Assembly: GCA_008638375.1 (NCBI GenBank)
Contig: CM018033.1
Location: 14,921,763-14,985,762, forward strand
DNA length: 64,000 nucleotides
Origin: Nyssa sinensis
Lineage: Eukaryota; Streptophyta; Magnoliopsida; Cornales; Nyssaceae
Reading direction: 5' to 3'
Below the pieces are notes generated by a model that searched no databases, had not been told where the DNA came from, and saw nothing but the letters and a program-made list of their open reading frames with translations. Shown here one piece after another: positions 35,741 to 49,923 of this stretch. A program made the position numbers and the translations under genes. The stretch's first letter is position 1, and each line of letters opens with the position of its first letter.

Positions 35741-38399
35741 CAGACAAAGGGACACAACTTTAAACACATATTACTAATTTAGTCTGCCAATGCTTGTTTC
35801 ATTTAGTACGAGCTTGAAAAAATAGGACAGATTTTCTAGATTAGTTCTTGCCGAATTTTACTTCCCTCGATGAGTATCTTCTTTAATTATTGTAATTCCT
35901 TTAATGGAACAAAATTTATAACAATCATAGAAAACAATACATAATCTTATTTTTTGTGGTAATTAAATAACAATATATACGAATTGCTAAGATTTATTTA
36001 TATGATAATACTTGACTTCAATTTAGGTAACATGATTTCTTTTTATTTAAATACATGTTGATGTTTCTCTTTTCTGATCTAAATATTACTTCACTCTAAT
36101 TATTTGTCAGGAACACGATGTCAAAGGACTACGGAAAGTTTTCGATAGTAGTCGTTCCGATGATGAAGTTAATGAAAAATAATGTGAATAATTGAAATAG
36201 AAAAATTGAACCTGAATTGAAAACATATATTGTGACCTTATTTATAAACTATAGATATAAGGATTAGGAGTCATAAAAATAAGAATTTGAATATATCCAT
36301 GTATAATAATTAATATGTTAAACTCTATTTTTTTATTCTGGGTTATAGCTCATTGAAGGCAGTTGCTAGCTCGGAATCCTTTGTGCTAGTCTTCTAAAAC
36401 CAATAGATCGGGAGAGATGGACACATCCATACTCCGTATATTGCATACCCAATTGAGAAACCGTGTCATTTTTTAAGATTGGTGGTTTGAATTATGGCAT
36501 ATCACCTCTCAACTACAAGCTTTTACTTGTACAATACATGTTTATTGTTTTAGTTAAAAAGAAATAGGTACATGATATCAACATATGATTGCATACCTCA
36601 CATATTTTAGTATAAATAATAAAAGAGATATAATTTAAGAGAGGGAGTGTTTTCTTTAGGAAAAGAACTCAGGTTTAGATAGACAATCAATTATTAAAAA
36701 AAGATAAAAATTCTAATATGTTCTATTATATGTATGTAAATGAAATTAGATTGAAAAATTCTCAAAAAACAATGGATAACAAAAAAAACAAAAAGGAAAA
36801 AGATAAGGGAAGTGTAAAATTAAGTAGTTGGCCCCTATTTTTCATGAGAACAAATGAGAAAAGAAAATTTATGTCTTCTTAATTATTTTTCAATCCTTAG
36901 AATAGTTGAGTAAGTAAAACCCAAGGTCATAATTCTACACTTGGTTTCTATTGATGCTTTGGTGTATAGTAAAGTGTTTGTTTTTTTTGGTGTTATTGTT
37001 AGAAACAAATAGTTAAAAAAGAGAGTTATCGTTTTCTTGAATGAAGGTACAGAGTACAGACCCCACTAGACCCCGACCTGCTGCCATTTCAAAGAAGTGG
37101 ACCACTGTACGTTCTCTGCGTGTGGCTATATAGAGTCAAAACAATTAGTGCTTATATGATTAAGATTCCAGAGTGGAGAGCAGGGCTCCACAATTGCAGG
37201 AGACAAAGGTCGCTTGTTTACTGTTCACCTCATGTTTCGTCTTGTCCCCTTGGGATCGATGGCGATGGCGGTTCAATATCATGTCAAACACAATTCTAAA
37301 TCAATTTTTTTTTTTAATTTTAATTATTAATATTATATAACTCTAAGGTATAATGTTTTAGTTGTTAATTAAAAAAAATAATAGTAAAATTACACAACAT
37401 TTATTTCACTTTATATTTCCTTTCTACTCGATCAAATAACAGAGGGGAAGATCCTTCTCTTTCTCTTGAAGTTCATTTTCTTTCCCTTTCTTTATTTTTC
37501 TATCCTAAGCATTTAGAGAGAATCAATTTTGGGCTTTCAAATTACATTGATGGTAGAGTATATGAATCTTCTAAAATTATAAACCCTGTCCTTAAGTTGA
37601 AATTTTAAAATCCCATACACAAAAATTGATCTAATTCAACTTTTAATCCTAATTTTTTATTATTTTAAAACCTAAATTTGTCAAAATTTTTAATGATCGA
37701 ATGATATTTGTACTCCTTTTATAAGACAAGTCGCATTTTCAAGTCTCTCAACTGTAACATGTAGTGATTTAATAATTTTCAAACTTAATATTGACAAAAA
37801 ATTAAAATGTCCAAAACCCAACCTTAAGTTTTGAACCGCGAATATGAAAACGTAAAGTTCTAAAACCACAACTTCCAAATTCTTAATCGTAGATTGTCCC
37901 TCGATAAATATTGAAATAGGAACCAAAAGGTAATATTGTAATCTTAAAGGATTAGTTGAGATAGCGTTGGACTGCTAGTTTAGAAGCTTATTATCCTAAA
38001 CTCTCAAGTTCCTAGCAATTATTAAGGCCACCTCACTTTCACACACAAGCCTGTGAAATAGTTATTCTCATTTCTCACTAGCAATTTTTGGGGTACCTCA
38101 CTTCTATACACGAGTATAAAATAGTTATGGGAGGGACTATAGAGACTTAATTTGGTGTGCACAAGTTGGTTTAAGATATTCTGTATTATTAAAAAAAAAA
38201 TATTGCATAATTTATTTTATATTTTTGCAATAATTTAATTTAAAATGTATTAATTTTGCAAAAAAGAAAAAACAATATGAAAAAGTTTGAATATATTTAA
38301 AAATTATTATAATAATACCATAGTGAAGTGGTTCAAGTTCTCTACATTAATGGCAAAGAAAAAATCAAAGGAATTGTTAGTTGCGTTAATCTAAAAGAA

Positions 38400-38438
<39 letters not shown>

Positions 38439-39356
38439 TATATAATATTATATTTTTTATTTTTTTAATTTATGGCATGTTATTTAAATACCATTGAATT
38501 AAGACATTAAATTTTGACGGTTGGTTCTCTGTATTACCCAAACAATATTAAATGCCATCTTGACGTAACTGACATTCTTGGAAAATTCAAGTGAATGTGT
38601 TACAAATGAATTTGAATTTGAGTAATACTAAATATATTATATATTTTTTTTATATTTCAAAAAGATAAAAAATGATTCACACTTAAACATATTAATCTCA
38701 CAAGTCCTTTAATTATTTGGTAATTAAAATACCCATTCTCTAACTGAATTATCCTATACATAGGATACTTTTTCAAGAAAATTTTGTACACTTTAAAATT
38801 TAATAATTTGTAAAATATAGATCTGTTTTTAATGAAATTTATATATTTAGATTCTAAAAATCGAGATAGATCAAACAATATCCATATTACATATAAAATC
38901 TTGAAAAAAAAATAATCACTCCAAAATTATAAAATTTCATTCCAATGAGAGAGTAAAATTTTATAATTTTTCAATAAAAACTATAAAATTTTACAATTTT
39001 ATAAAAATAGAAAAACTTCCAAATGTTATTACTTTTACTAAGATTTTCTGAGCCACAAGTTAGATGGTTAAAAGAGACTTTTAAGGAAGTTTGTGAAAAA
39101 AACACTAGTATTTGAAGCACGATAATTAAAAAAAATCAATAGTAGAGAAATTATAAAATTTTACAATCCCACAAAAAGTAAAATTTTATAGTTTTGCTTC
39201 ATCATTTTGATCGTTTTGATGAATCAAACTGGGCTGAGCAATCAGCACAGATTTTGCCAAAATCTCTCGAGTCCCAAACAAAGTCTCGTTTATTAGTCCG
39301 TCACATCCACTAACTCTATCACAATTACCATCGCACCTTAACACCACCACTACCAG
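35741..39356. other. Gene-free AT-rich DNA
   Basis: No gene or complete element is recognised. A compound (GT)n(AT)n microsatellite lies at about 38401-38440. Confidence 0.4.
38401..38440. repeat. (GT)n(AT)n compound microsatellite
   Basis: About ten GT units are followed directly by about nine AT units. Confidence 0.95.
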
Positions 39357-39760
39357 TAAGGACAGAGCTAAGAATTTACTCGAGACGGGGCAAAATTTGT
39401 TCTCAGTATTCAATCATAACTTAGCTCTTATTATAAAAGTTGAGTAAGGAAGCTTTGTGAGAGAGACTCGAAAAGGCATTAATGGGCAGAGAGTTTTTAT
39501 TTTTCTTCATTTGAATAGAACAAGTGAAAGTTTTGAGCGTTTAGTCGAATATATGAGACACTTCTTGAAAGGATTTATTAGAGAATTATAAACAAAGAGG
39601 ACTTAAATGAAAACTTTGAACTAAGGAGGGGAAAAAAATAGAAATTAGATGGATATACTTGAAACATCTTTAAAAAATATAAAAAAATTCTTAAATAAAA
39701 AAAGTTGAAGGGGGGTGCAATTGACCCCTCCCCTTCACTGGCTCTTGTCCTTGACTACCA
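39357..39760. mobile_element. Possible hAT-like non-autonomous relic
   Basis: The left end AAGGACAGAGCTAAGAATTT and the right end, read on the minus strand, AAGGACAAGAGCCAGTGAAG form an imperfect inverted repeat around AT-rich DNA. Ends containing GxxAGAGCCAG are common in decayed plant hAT-type elements. No clear target duplication. Confidence 0.4.
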
Positions 39761-40616
39761 CCACTATCACCGTTACCACCACCGTCAACTTAACCAAATT
39801 GAATTACTATATTATTTAAAAAATTACTTCATGTCGAAATACAATGCACATGAAAATCATTATGGCATTGTTAACTCCATGTTAAAGAAAAATAGACATT
39901 CTCCTCAGAGTCCTCTCAAACTATTTTTCAACCCACATCCCACTAAAACGATTTAGGGTTATAATAAAATTAATTTAACCAATTAACTACTACTTCACAG
40001 AATAATGCAAATAGTCTTAAATTAGTTTTTTAATTAATTAACTCAATTAATTAGACATGAATTGTGACTTAAATGAATTAACCAAGTGCTCAAGATAGTT
40101 ATTTAAATACCTTGTTTCTATTGGTATTATGGCTAAAATAATCACAATAATAATAAGCACAAAATAAAAAAAAAACACATCCGTAAGTGGGAGACACCAC
40201 TTTTACATGAAAAATATTTTTGGAGAATAAAATCCACAACACTACAAGAGAACTATCACTATGAAATCAATTAGTATAATGAACACCAAATAACTGATTA
40301 CTAACTTCTTGCAATTCGTTGTAAACTTACACTGTTTGTCAATCATCTACATAGTTCTTTCGTAATGTTCATTTGTTCTTTTATTATGTCTTCAAGTCGA
40401 TCTCTTCATAGCAACCACTTTATCCACGATTTGATAGTCTTCAGATTCATACATACCAGTATAATGGTAAAAAAAATTCCTAAGATGCTCTCTTAGATGC
40501 AAAATTTTCAAAATTACCTTTGTGAAGAATGGACTATATGGAATTCAAACTCTTAAAGAATAGAATTAATCACAACGATTCATATAGTTCATTACTGCTT
40601 AACAAGAATGTAAAGT
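39761..40616. other. Gene-free AT-rich DNA left of the copia LTR
   Basis: No gene or repeat recognised. Confidence 0.4.
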
Positions 40617-40991
40617 TGTTGTGTAATTAATTATCTATGTAATAAGAATTAGAGAGAAAGAAAGAAATCGACACACAGAATTTACGTGGTTGGGCAATAT
40701 GCCTACGTTCACGGGTGCAACTATCTTTTACACTAATTAGAAAACAGGGTTATAACATATTGATACTGCATTACAGTTAAATCCTAACCCTAATCGAATA
40801 CATTGAAATTTCTCAATATACCTTTATCGTATTGCGGGGGCTAAGCCCTACACACCTGTCAACCTATTATTCATCCTTAACAACACAACTTAGGTTAAGT
40901 CGCATGGGTATTATGTGTTACAATAATATAAGCCATATCACTAACAATCTATACCTTAGAGAAATATTCAACCCTTTATAAATTGTCAACA
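40617..40991 (-). mobile_element. 3' LTR of truncated Ty1/copia element
   Basis: 375 bp with perfect TGTTG...CAACA termini. It is preceded (on the minus strand) by a purine-rich polypurine tract, AAGGTGGAGGCACAAGAAC. It contains AATTTACGTGGTTGGGCAA..TGCCTACGT, a phrase typical of plant copia LTRs. The polypurine tract lies about 40 bp after the last pol codons. Confidence 0.88.
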
Positions 40992-41035
40992 AGTTCTTGT
41001 GCCTCCACCTTGAATTGATAGGTTGGGAATGTTTT

Positions 41036-42325
41036 CTTTCAACATGTAGAAACATTGACCAAGTCCAAGCAATACTTGAACTTGGTTGTAGGAATAGGCT
41101 TTGTCAATATATCAGCTACATTTTCTGAAGTGTGAATTTTCTCAAGTATCACTTCACCTGTAGTAATAAGTTCTCTTATTTTGTGAAACCTCACATCTAT
41201 ATGCTTTGTTCTAGCATGATAGATGTGATGCATTGCCAAGTATATGGCACTCTGATTATAACAATGCAACTGAACTTCACCTTATTCTAAACAAAGCTCT
41301 TTGACTAGCCCCTTTAACCACAATACTTCTTTAGCAGCTTCAGCCACTACCATGTACTTAGATTTTACTGTAGACATCGCTATTAGGGATTGTAGCATGG
41401 ATCTTCGACAAATAGGTCCACTTTTCATCATGTAAACATAACTTGCAGTAGATCTTCTATCATCCAAATCACTTGCATAATCTGTATCTACAGAACTCAC
41501 GACTGAAGCACATCATTGTTGTCTTGCAAACATAATTCTATTTTTAGTTGTACCTCTCAAGTATTTGAAAAACCCATTTGACTGCCTTCCAATGTTTTCT
41601 TTCTAAATTTTTCATATATTTGCTGACTGTGCTAACTGCATATGCCAAATCAGGCCTGGTATAAATCATTGTATACATCAAACATTCTATTGCGCTAGCA
41701 TATGCGACCTTTGACATGTCTTCAATCTCTTCCTTTGATTTTGGGCATTGGTTAGAAGATAATTTGAAGTGATTCACCAATAGTGTACTTACTGGTTTAG
41801 CATTCTCCATAATAAACTGTTCTAGCACCTTTTTGATTTTTTTATGAGACACCCATAGTTTGCCTACCTCCATGTCCCTACAAATCTCCATACCAAGAAT
41901 CTTTTTAGTAGCACCTAAGTCTTTCATATCAAACTCTTTGTGTAATAAGCATTTCAACTTGTCAACCTCACTTCTACTCTTAGCAGCAATAAACATATTA
42001 TCCATATAAAGCAACGGAAAAATATGAGAACCATCTTCAAAAGCCTTAACATAAACACAACAGTCATACTCACAGTGTGTGTAACTAATCTGAATCATAT
42101 AAGAGTCAAACATTTTGTACTATGTCGTGGAGACTGTTTTAGCCCATAAAGTGCCTTATTCGATTTGCAGACAAAATGCTCTGCCTTAGGTTGCTTGAAT
42201 CTTTTAGTTGTTATGTTCCTCCAAATCACCATGAAGGAAAACTATCTTTACATCCAACTGCTCCAATTCTAGATCAAGATAAGTCACCAAAGCCAACATT
42301 ACTCTGATAGAGGTATGTGCCTAAC
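41036..42325 (-). pseudogene. Ty1/copia pol relic (RT and RNase H), truncated at its 5' side
   Basis: Minus-strand order: RT start LDVKIVFLHGDLEE (about 42210-42255), KALYGLKQSPR, the catalytic region LLYMDNMFIAAKS (about 41975-42015), then MKDLGATKKILGMEI and TRPDLAYAVSTVSKYM. RNase H follows with DTDYASDLDDRRSTASYVYM (41426-41491) and ends ARTKHIDVRFHKIRE ... SENVADILTKP. The second catalytic Asp of YMDD is replaced by Asn (YMDN). Stops occur near 42170, 41540 and 41280. Gag, protease, integrase and the 5' LTR are absent, so this is a 3' fragment that cannot move by itself. Confidence 0.93.
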
Positions 42326-43210
42326 ATGAATACATGATGTATGGATAGTACATTTAAAGTATCAAGATCTATCAATGATGTTATTCATCTTCAAAAGCAA
42401 GAAGTTGTAATTTGAGTTCGGCATGATTAAGTCTTCAAACAACCGAATAACTAACATTGTAATTGTAACAAAACTTAATTTAACCTAACAATTACAGACT
42501 TTTAGAATGAATTTCCAATTGATGCAATAGTAGAAGAAAATTTAACAATTATTATAACTCAAATTTCCTAACAGTCAATGCCATCACAATAATGAGTTGG
42601 TTCAAGAATCATTTTGCAGTTAGTGTCTTGTGAAATAGAGATGACTTTGAAATTAATAGGTATAATGACTTTGAAAAAAACATCATTTTTTAAGTGATGG
42701 GTGATATAGTGGCGGTGCAATAGTCTTGATATCTATTTTATTTTTTAAGAATAATTTTAATAAAAACTAATATTGAGATTTTTTTTTGAGAAATAATTAT
42801 CAAAGGGTTTTTTTAAACAAAGAAAAAAAAATTTTAAAAATTGTTTTTTTTTTCTTATTAGAAAGTTAGTAATATTATAAACTCACATCCCAACATTTAA
42901 ATGCCATGTCCACATTTTGCACTATATTACCACCAATAGTATTTTAAAGAGATGAATAACGACCTATTTTGTCATCCACAAAATAAAAGCAAATATACAT
43001 ATATAATTATATATATATATATATAATATATTCTTGAAAAGAAAAGAGAATAACCAAGCAAATTTAATGACCAAAAACATTCCATTAATAGTTAAAATAT
43101 AAAATGGCATCACTGCTGTTCTGTACCTTCTCATTCAAAACACATCAACTCTTCGCCATTATTATATGAAATGTTACCCAATATGTAAAGCATCAACATC
43201 AGCATAGGTG

Positions 43211-43242
<32 letters not shown>

Positions 43243-43754
43243 TGTCTCTCAACGTACCATTCATGTTCACAAGAGCCCAAACAGATAATCCCTTAAAGGA
43301 GGTTCCCAAATTATCGTCAAATGTCAAACACAAATAGAACGTCTTCCTGCAAATGGGATGCCTTCAATAGGTGACCTGGCCAATCATAATGCCCTTGTTA
43401 TTGGTTCTTTTTATAATGGCCATTTCACATCAAGTGGTTGTTTTAATCCAATAATTTAGTCAATTCTTTAATAAATAATAATTTTGATAGATTTAGATTT
43501 TATTATTTAATTAAACTATTAATTTTCAAAATTTTCTAATTATTTTGTTAATAAAGAGAATTTCTTCACATATATGTAGTTTTCAACATAAAAAGGTCAT
43601 ATATATATATATATATATATATTTCTATGGATAATGAAAAATCTTCATACAGAAAAAATAATTATATATCTCATCTAAGTTAAAAGGAAATTCCTACTGG
43701 TCAAGAAAAAGAAGATAGAAACTCTTAATTCCCTCTCAATTACCAATATATATC

Positions 43755-43789
<35 letters not shown>

Positions 43790-44433
43790 ATTTTGTTTTC
43801 ATATAATAATATCAATTTTATTAAAAAAATTGTTATTGAATACTAGAATTATTAATTAGTCACCCTAAAATAAAGTTGATTCATAAAAAACTATTAAGTC
43901 ACATAAAATTAATGATTAGAGGACTGAAAGTAGAGAAACCATGAAAATCCCTTACATAATAAAATTTTAATAATTTTTATTTGAAATAGAGAAAAGAAAA
44001 AAGAAAAGAAAGTCGATAAAATATCACAAGGCCATTTGTGTAAATCTCAGATAAGGGGATTAGGTTTTCAATTAGGTGACCTTTGAATTTTCATGCCTAA
44101 CTTGGTGTTGACTTCTGGTCTGTCTCTTCTCCAAATGGCCAGTTTAGCTTAGGAAACAGCCAACGAAAATCCACTTAATTTGACTTTTCATTCTACTCAA
44201 ATTCTCCAACCATCATAGAGCCACAAATTAAGTCACTTTATCTTCAAGATACTTCTCCTACTTGCCAAACAAAAAACAAAAGAAAGAAAGAAAAAAGTGG
44301 GGGACTTTCCATCAAACTGAGGCTGCTTGACCATGACACTTTTGTTCTAATTTACTTTCCATTCAGCAAGTTTTGTTTACTTCAGAATTTGAAAAAAGTT
44401 GGTATTGAATGGACACCCAAACTCAATGAAAAC
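42326..44433. other. Gene-free AT-rich DNA with microsatellites
   Basis: (TA)n tracts lie at about 43212-43240 and 43599-43622, and (TG)n at about 43767-43789. No coding sequence. Confidence 0.5.
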
Positions 44434-45108
44434 TAGGGGTGTCAATCGTGTCGTGTTGTGTCGTGTTAAGGTAAGAGTATTATACTATATGGGTTGACCC
44501 GAACACGACATGATTAATTAATCGTATCAACTTGCTCAACCCTAACACGACCTGTATAATACACGGGTGACACGACACGACCCGTATAACCCGTTTATTA
44601 AACAGGTCATGTTAAAACACGAATAACACGACACGACCCGTATAATTTGTTTATTAAATATGTCATGTTAAAATATGAATAACACGACCCATTTAAATTG
44701 TATAACCTATTTTCATAACAAAATTATTAGATAAAATCTAATTCATTCATTTTTAACACATTATAGTAATAATAATCATTTTTAACTAAGAGTAGGTTTT
44801 AAAATTTAAAATTCATTAGGGTTTTTGTTTGGATGTAATTTGAAAAACTAACCTTACTTATATAGGTAATAAATGGGTCAGACGGGTTAGGCGGGTTTGT
44901 ATTAAACGGGTTTGACACGAATAATTAAATGGATTATTTCGTGTTAAACGGGTCAACCCGATTACAACCCGAACACGACACGTTTATTAATCGTGTTAAA
45001 CAGGTTGACCTGTTTATGACCCAAACCCATATAAGCTCAACCCAAACCCGCTAATTACGTGTCGGATTCGAGTCATGTTATCGTGTCGTGTCAAAAATTG
45101 ACACCCTT
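44434..45108. mobile_element. 675-bp foldback element with 9-bp target duplication
   Basis: The left end is TAGGGGTGTCAATCGTGTCG and the right end on the other strand is AAGGGTGTCAATTTTTGACA. AATGAAAAC flanks both ends (44425-44433 and 45109-45117). Inside are many ACACGACACGACCCG and CGGGTT words on both arms. This is a non-autonomous DNA element; the 9-bp duplication suggests Mutator-like. Confidence 0.85.
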
Positions 45109-45117
45109 AATGAAAAC

Positions 45118-48100
45118 CATATAATATTTACTTAGTGTTAGTTTCACAGTTTTGTTCTTCAATTGAAATGAATTTCAAATGGTAAGAATGAGTCCAATTA
45201 ATGATTCCCCATATGGGAGTTGTGGTGGAATGTTTAGCTTGGATAGTAATTCAGATATAATTTTTTGAAAAATATTTTTAAAAATTTTGTAATTAATTTT
45301 TTAAAAATTGTGAAAATGAATTTGGATATAATAATCTAAATTTTAAAAAATTAAAATGAATATCTTGTCAAACGCGTATCCCGCATTTTAAAATTAAAAA
45401 TCTGTTTTTAAAAACATAACCAAACGAAGCCTAATTTCAGTTATGGTCTTACTGTCTTAACTTGCAAGTAGTATAGATATATTTTTTTCAGTAATGAATT
45501 GTTTTTATTTGTAAAATTATACTTGTAAATAAACACTTCATCCATTGATTAAAAAAAAAGAAGAAGAGTCCCATTGATGATTCTCCAAAATAATAAAAAG
45601 TGTAACTTAAATGCTAAAATTTAAGTAGCATTGTAACTTAAATGCTAAAATTTTTAAATTTAAAAATAACTTTGTAGTCTGAAATAACAAACCGAAGTGA
45701 TAAGCCAACTTCGACATATAAAATAACTATTTATGAACTTACAATAAATTACATGAGTTATTATATTTAGTCGGTTAAACCAATTAGAATAGAATTTTAA
45801 ATTAGATAGCATTTCTCTCTAAAATGTAATATCAGAAATTTGGGATTAAATCTCGCTTTGATTTTAGTAAAAGTGTATAGGGTAGGGGGAGGGATGCCCC
45901 TATTCTCTAACCAACCATTGGACTAAAAGGATTAGTAAAAATGTGCTATAATGAAGATATTTAATTATCTTTTACAAAAAATCTATGATCCCTACCATAG
46001 ATAATCTTAATTATAATGAGCAATAATTTTTGATTGAAACCCACCATACTGTGGCTTATTATTAATTTTAAGAATAAGAAAAATAATCTCAAACTGATGA
46101 GCTTACTATAGAAAGATTGGTTGGGACCATACATGAATGATTAAATTTATAATTATTGATCCACTATTTATGAAAATAACAATATTGAGCTCCAAATCAA
46201 GTAAGAGGAACCTATTCTTACATACGTACGTATCAAAATTTTAGTACGTACATATACATTCACATATATATCATATGATTATTTAATTTTAATAAAAAAA
46301 AAAATTAAATAAATTAAAAAATACATGTACATTATATATGTGACAGATTATGGTCAAGATACGTATTCAAATAAAAAAAAAATTGTTTCTACCAAATTTG
46401 AATTTAAGTATCGTCCTTTTGAAAATAGAGCATATATAATGTTTGGACTTGATTCTTTTGGTGATATTGAACCTAACCAGAATGAAAAATATTATACTTG
46501 GATGTATGATGTTTAGGTTTTGTGATAACCGCAAGGATAGTGACTATTTGATTTTCAAATTAAAATATTTTTAGATAATAAAAAAAAAAAAACAAAAAGA
46601 TTAAAATTATAGTAACTTAGGCAATTTCGTGCATAAATAAGAGCTATTTACAATCCGGAATAAACCCACAAGCACTCTAATCCTTTAATTTAGAGGGTTT
46701 TTATTGAGGTGGAAACATATCGAGATGAGGTAGTTAAATTCACTCTCTTTAAACAATAAGTTAGAATTCGAGTCTCACATCGCACACGTACGTACACTTA
46801 GAATAGTTTTCTCTTTCTCCACCTTACAGTAATAAAAAAATGGTTGTATAGTACTATTCTCTATGAGATTTTTGTGGATCTCAAATTATAGTAGCACTAA
46901 CACCGTATTATACAAAATAATCAAAATATTGAAAATGTCTCTCAGAGGACGAGTGCTATTTTGTTATTTGATTGGGTTACATAAAAAGTAGGCCACAATT
47001 TATTTGCCAAACCGACCAAGCTACCCAACAGTTGTAATTGAAGTTGCTTCCCCTCATTTCAAATACTTTTAAAATAAAATACTATTTTTAAAAAAAATTC
47101 CTGCCAATGTTGAACAAGTGTCATCCATCTCGCCACAAACATTCCATTTATCGCGGTGATTTTATAAAATATATTCAGCGGAACTATTAAGGGAGACATT
47201 GGATCGTACCTTGCATTCAATGACAACTCATTTTTTATTTTCTCTCTTTAATTTAAATTTAATAAGACTCCTTTTCTTATTTTCGTACATCTTAAACCTC
47301 CAATACGCCATGATTAGTGTAAGAATATAATATTAAAAATCTAAAAGGTTGTATGAAACACGTGACTAGGTGCTTTATAAAGAAGAAAAGCAATTATAGA
47401 TGGTGATGGCAGGCCCACCGGCTCGCGGTGACGTCCACTCTCATTTCTGTTTTGTTTAAACGGATTTTTTTACTCTGTCCAAAGGGCTGCCTACAATTGG
47501 CTTGTATTTTAACAGATTCATTGGCGTGCCTAAACTTTTAACTGACACTAACAGGTTGCTTAGCACATCTATTGCGATGCTCTCATTGCCCGTCCTCACT
47601 CATTATGTCCCACCAATTTCCCGTCCCGTCCCGTATTGTTTATTTTTATAAATTAATTTTATTAGCTTTTTCAAAATTAAATTAATAAATTATCATTGGG
47701 TGGGAGAGTTAGAATTCATTATCTTCAAAACAATCATTCCACTGGTTATTAAAGTCAATTCATTTATTTTTTAGTATATTATATATATATATATAATTTT
47801 TTTTTATGATTCAATCGATTAATTATTTAAAGTAGTCGACTAGTTTGAACAATAAATTCAAACTGTGTACAAAATTATTCGTTAATTAATTCATTCTTAA
47901 TAATAATGAGGACGGGACATGAGAGCATCCCACTAGTTTGAACAATAAATATTTAAGGGAATAGGAATAATGAAAGGTTATTGGATTCGGGTGGGCGGGG
48001 CGAAAAGAAAGTACCTAAATTTGTTTTTGTCTTGAATTTGTGTCGGATTTTAATGTCTTGTTCATTTTATTTATTCCCATTAAATTCAATTAAAAAAAGT

Positions 48101-48384
48101 TAGAAAGCTAATACGGATGATCCATAAACCTAATAGTTTGCAGCAAACAATAACATTATTCTATGTTAGAATTTTAACCCAAGAATATCATGATATATTT
48201 TGTTTCGCTTACACTGTTGAGTCTTTTTTATTTTATTTTTTTATTCTCAATAGTTTATTTTTTTTAAAAAATAAAAGTAATGAATATTACAATATTATAA
48301 TCAACTCAACTCAATAATATTACGTAATTACAATCCACCCACCAGCTAAACCACTAAACCTCAACAATTTACTTTTATCTTCAC
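45118..48384. other. Gene-free AT-rich DNA
   Basis: No supported gene. The segment at about 45225-45432 ends with AACCAAACGAAGCC and starts with GTTTAGCTTGGATAG, suggesting another worn foldback element. A 63-codon frame at 46325-46516 (KFEFKYRPFENRAYIMFGLD) is not recognised and is treated as chance. Confidence 0.4.
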
Positions 48385-48505
48385 AACTCAATATATTTAG
48401 TGTCCATAATATTTCATAACTCAATATTTATTTTATCTTTTTTCTTTCTTCCGTCGTAACTCTATATATTTAATGTCCATAATATTTCATAACTTAATAT
48501 TTATT

Positions 48506-48545
<40 letters not shown>

Positions 48546-48752
48546 TAATTCAATATATTTAATATCCACAATCTTTTATAACACAATATTTTTTCAATGT
48601 TCATAATGTTTCATAACTCTTGATATTTTTTTTTCCGTCTCTCTTTGTAACTCAATATATTTAATATCCATAATCTTTTATAAATCAATATTTCCTTTTC
48701 CTTTCTTGGATCTTAACCCTAAATATTTAATGTCCATAATGTTTCATAGGTC

Positions 48753-48806
<54 letters not shown>

Positions 48807-48912
48807 AATATATTTAATATTCATAATCTTTTATAACTCAATATTTCTTTTTCCTCTCTTCGTAACTCAATATGTTCAATGTCCATAATCTTCCATAACT
48901 CAGTATTATCTC
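48385..48912. repeat. Minisatellite, about eight degenerate 48-bp units with CT-run spacers
   Basis: The unit reads CTCAATATATTTAATGTCCA then TAAT.TTTCATAACTCAATATT. Copies start near 48386, 48458, 48547, 48595, 48650, 48714, 48802 and 48865. Some are separated by (CT)n runs (48511-48541 and 48762-48801). Confidence 0.88.
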
Positions 48913-49923
48913 ATTAAAAGTGAAACTTCTAATAATAATTGACATTTTTTTTTTTATGTGATCAGATGTTCATGAAAAATATCAATATATCTATTTATAT
49001 ATTTTGATTATGAACTTCAATTGATTTATTTTTATAAGGTTGTGTGGTCATCCTTGAAATGTTTCTGCCACTTTTTCTAGTTTGTTATTAAAAAAGAATG
49101 TATCTTTTTTTTTTTTTTTCAATTATTAAAATATTTTCTCAAATAATTATTAAATTACTAATTATTTTTTGAACGTCAAATTTGTTACGATATAAAGAAA
49201 TAAGGGTTTGAGAGGTGGAGGACTGCCCTAATTAAATAGCACATGTTAGGAGGATTAAAAAAGAAAGAAAAAGGGCCTCAATTGAAAGGTTATAAATGCT
49301 TTTTTTTCTTCTACTAATTGACAAATTCAACTAAATTAATTTTTTTAAAAATATTAAATTTTATGCCAAATTTCAACTGAATTTACTACTCAAATTAATA
49401 AAAAATAAAAAAAAGGGTTTTAAATCCGGATAGGGATGTGGGTCATGTGTAGGTGTTACATTAGGAAAAAAGAAAAAGAAAAGAAACTAAAGAAAAAAGA
49501 AAATGGTTGGCCTTTTGTTGTTATTTTTCTTTTTTGGGCCCTTTCAAGGTAATAGATCTGATGTGAGATAATTGACTGATGGTGGCTTGGGTCATAAGGG
49601 TTTATTGTAGGCCCGGGTTTGATAGGCAGGCCTGGATCCGCAGGGCTAGGCCGAGCCCTTTAAATTTTAAGTTTAGTCTAAGCTGGTCATGTTTTTCAAA
49701 TTTCTATTTTAAATTTTCATCCAAAATAAACTGAAAGAGATTAAATTTATACGGTTCTTCTGTAAACATACGGTATCCTATAATAATTTTGGAAAATTTA
49801 GAATAATTTAAATTTGTCTCAAAATTTAACCAAAGAAAAACTTCTTTAACTCATGAACCATGGTTAAAATAAAAAAAAATTAAAATTTTATTTTAAAATA
49901 AATTTTACCGAAATAGGTTCTTT
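48913..49923. other. Gene-free AT-rich DNA
   Basis: Nothing recognisable. A GGCCCGGGTTTGATAGGCAG segment near 49610-49680 (pattern GGCxGGCCTGG, AGGGCTAGGCCGAGCCC) may be an end of a decayed foldback element. Confidence 0.4.

Noticed and set aside
46325..46516. 63-codon plus-strand ORF with aromatic-rich sequence
   Set aside because: No recognisable domain, no neighbouring exons, and AT-rich codons; best explained as chance.
48385..48912. CRISPR-like array of repeats and spacers
   Set aside because: Repeats are degenerate, AT-rich and separated by CT runs of variable length in a plant genome; this is a minisatellite.
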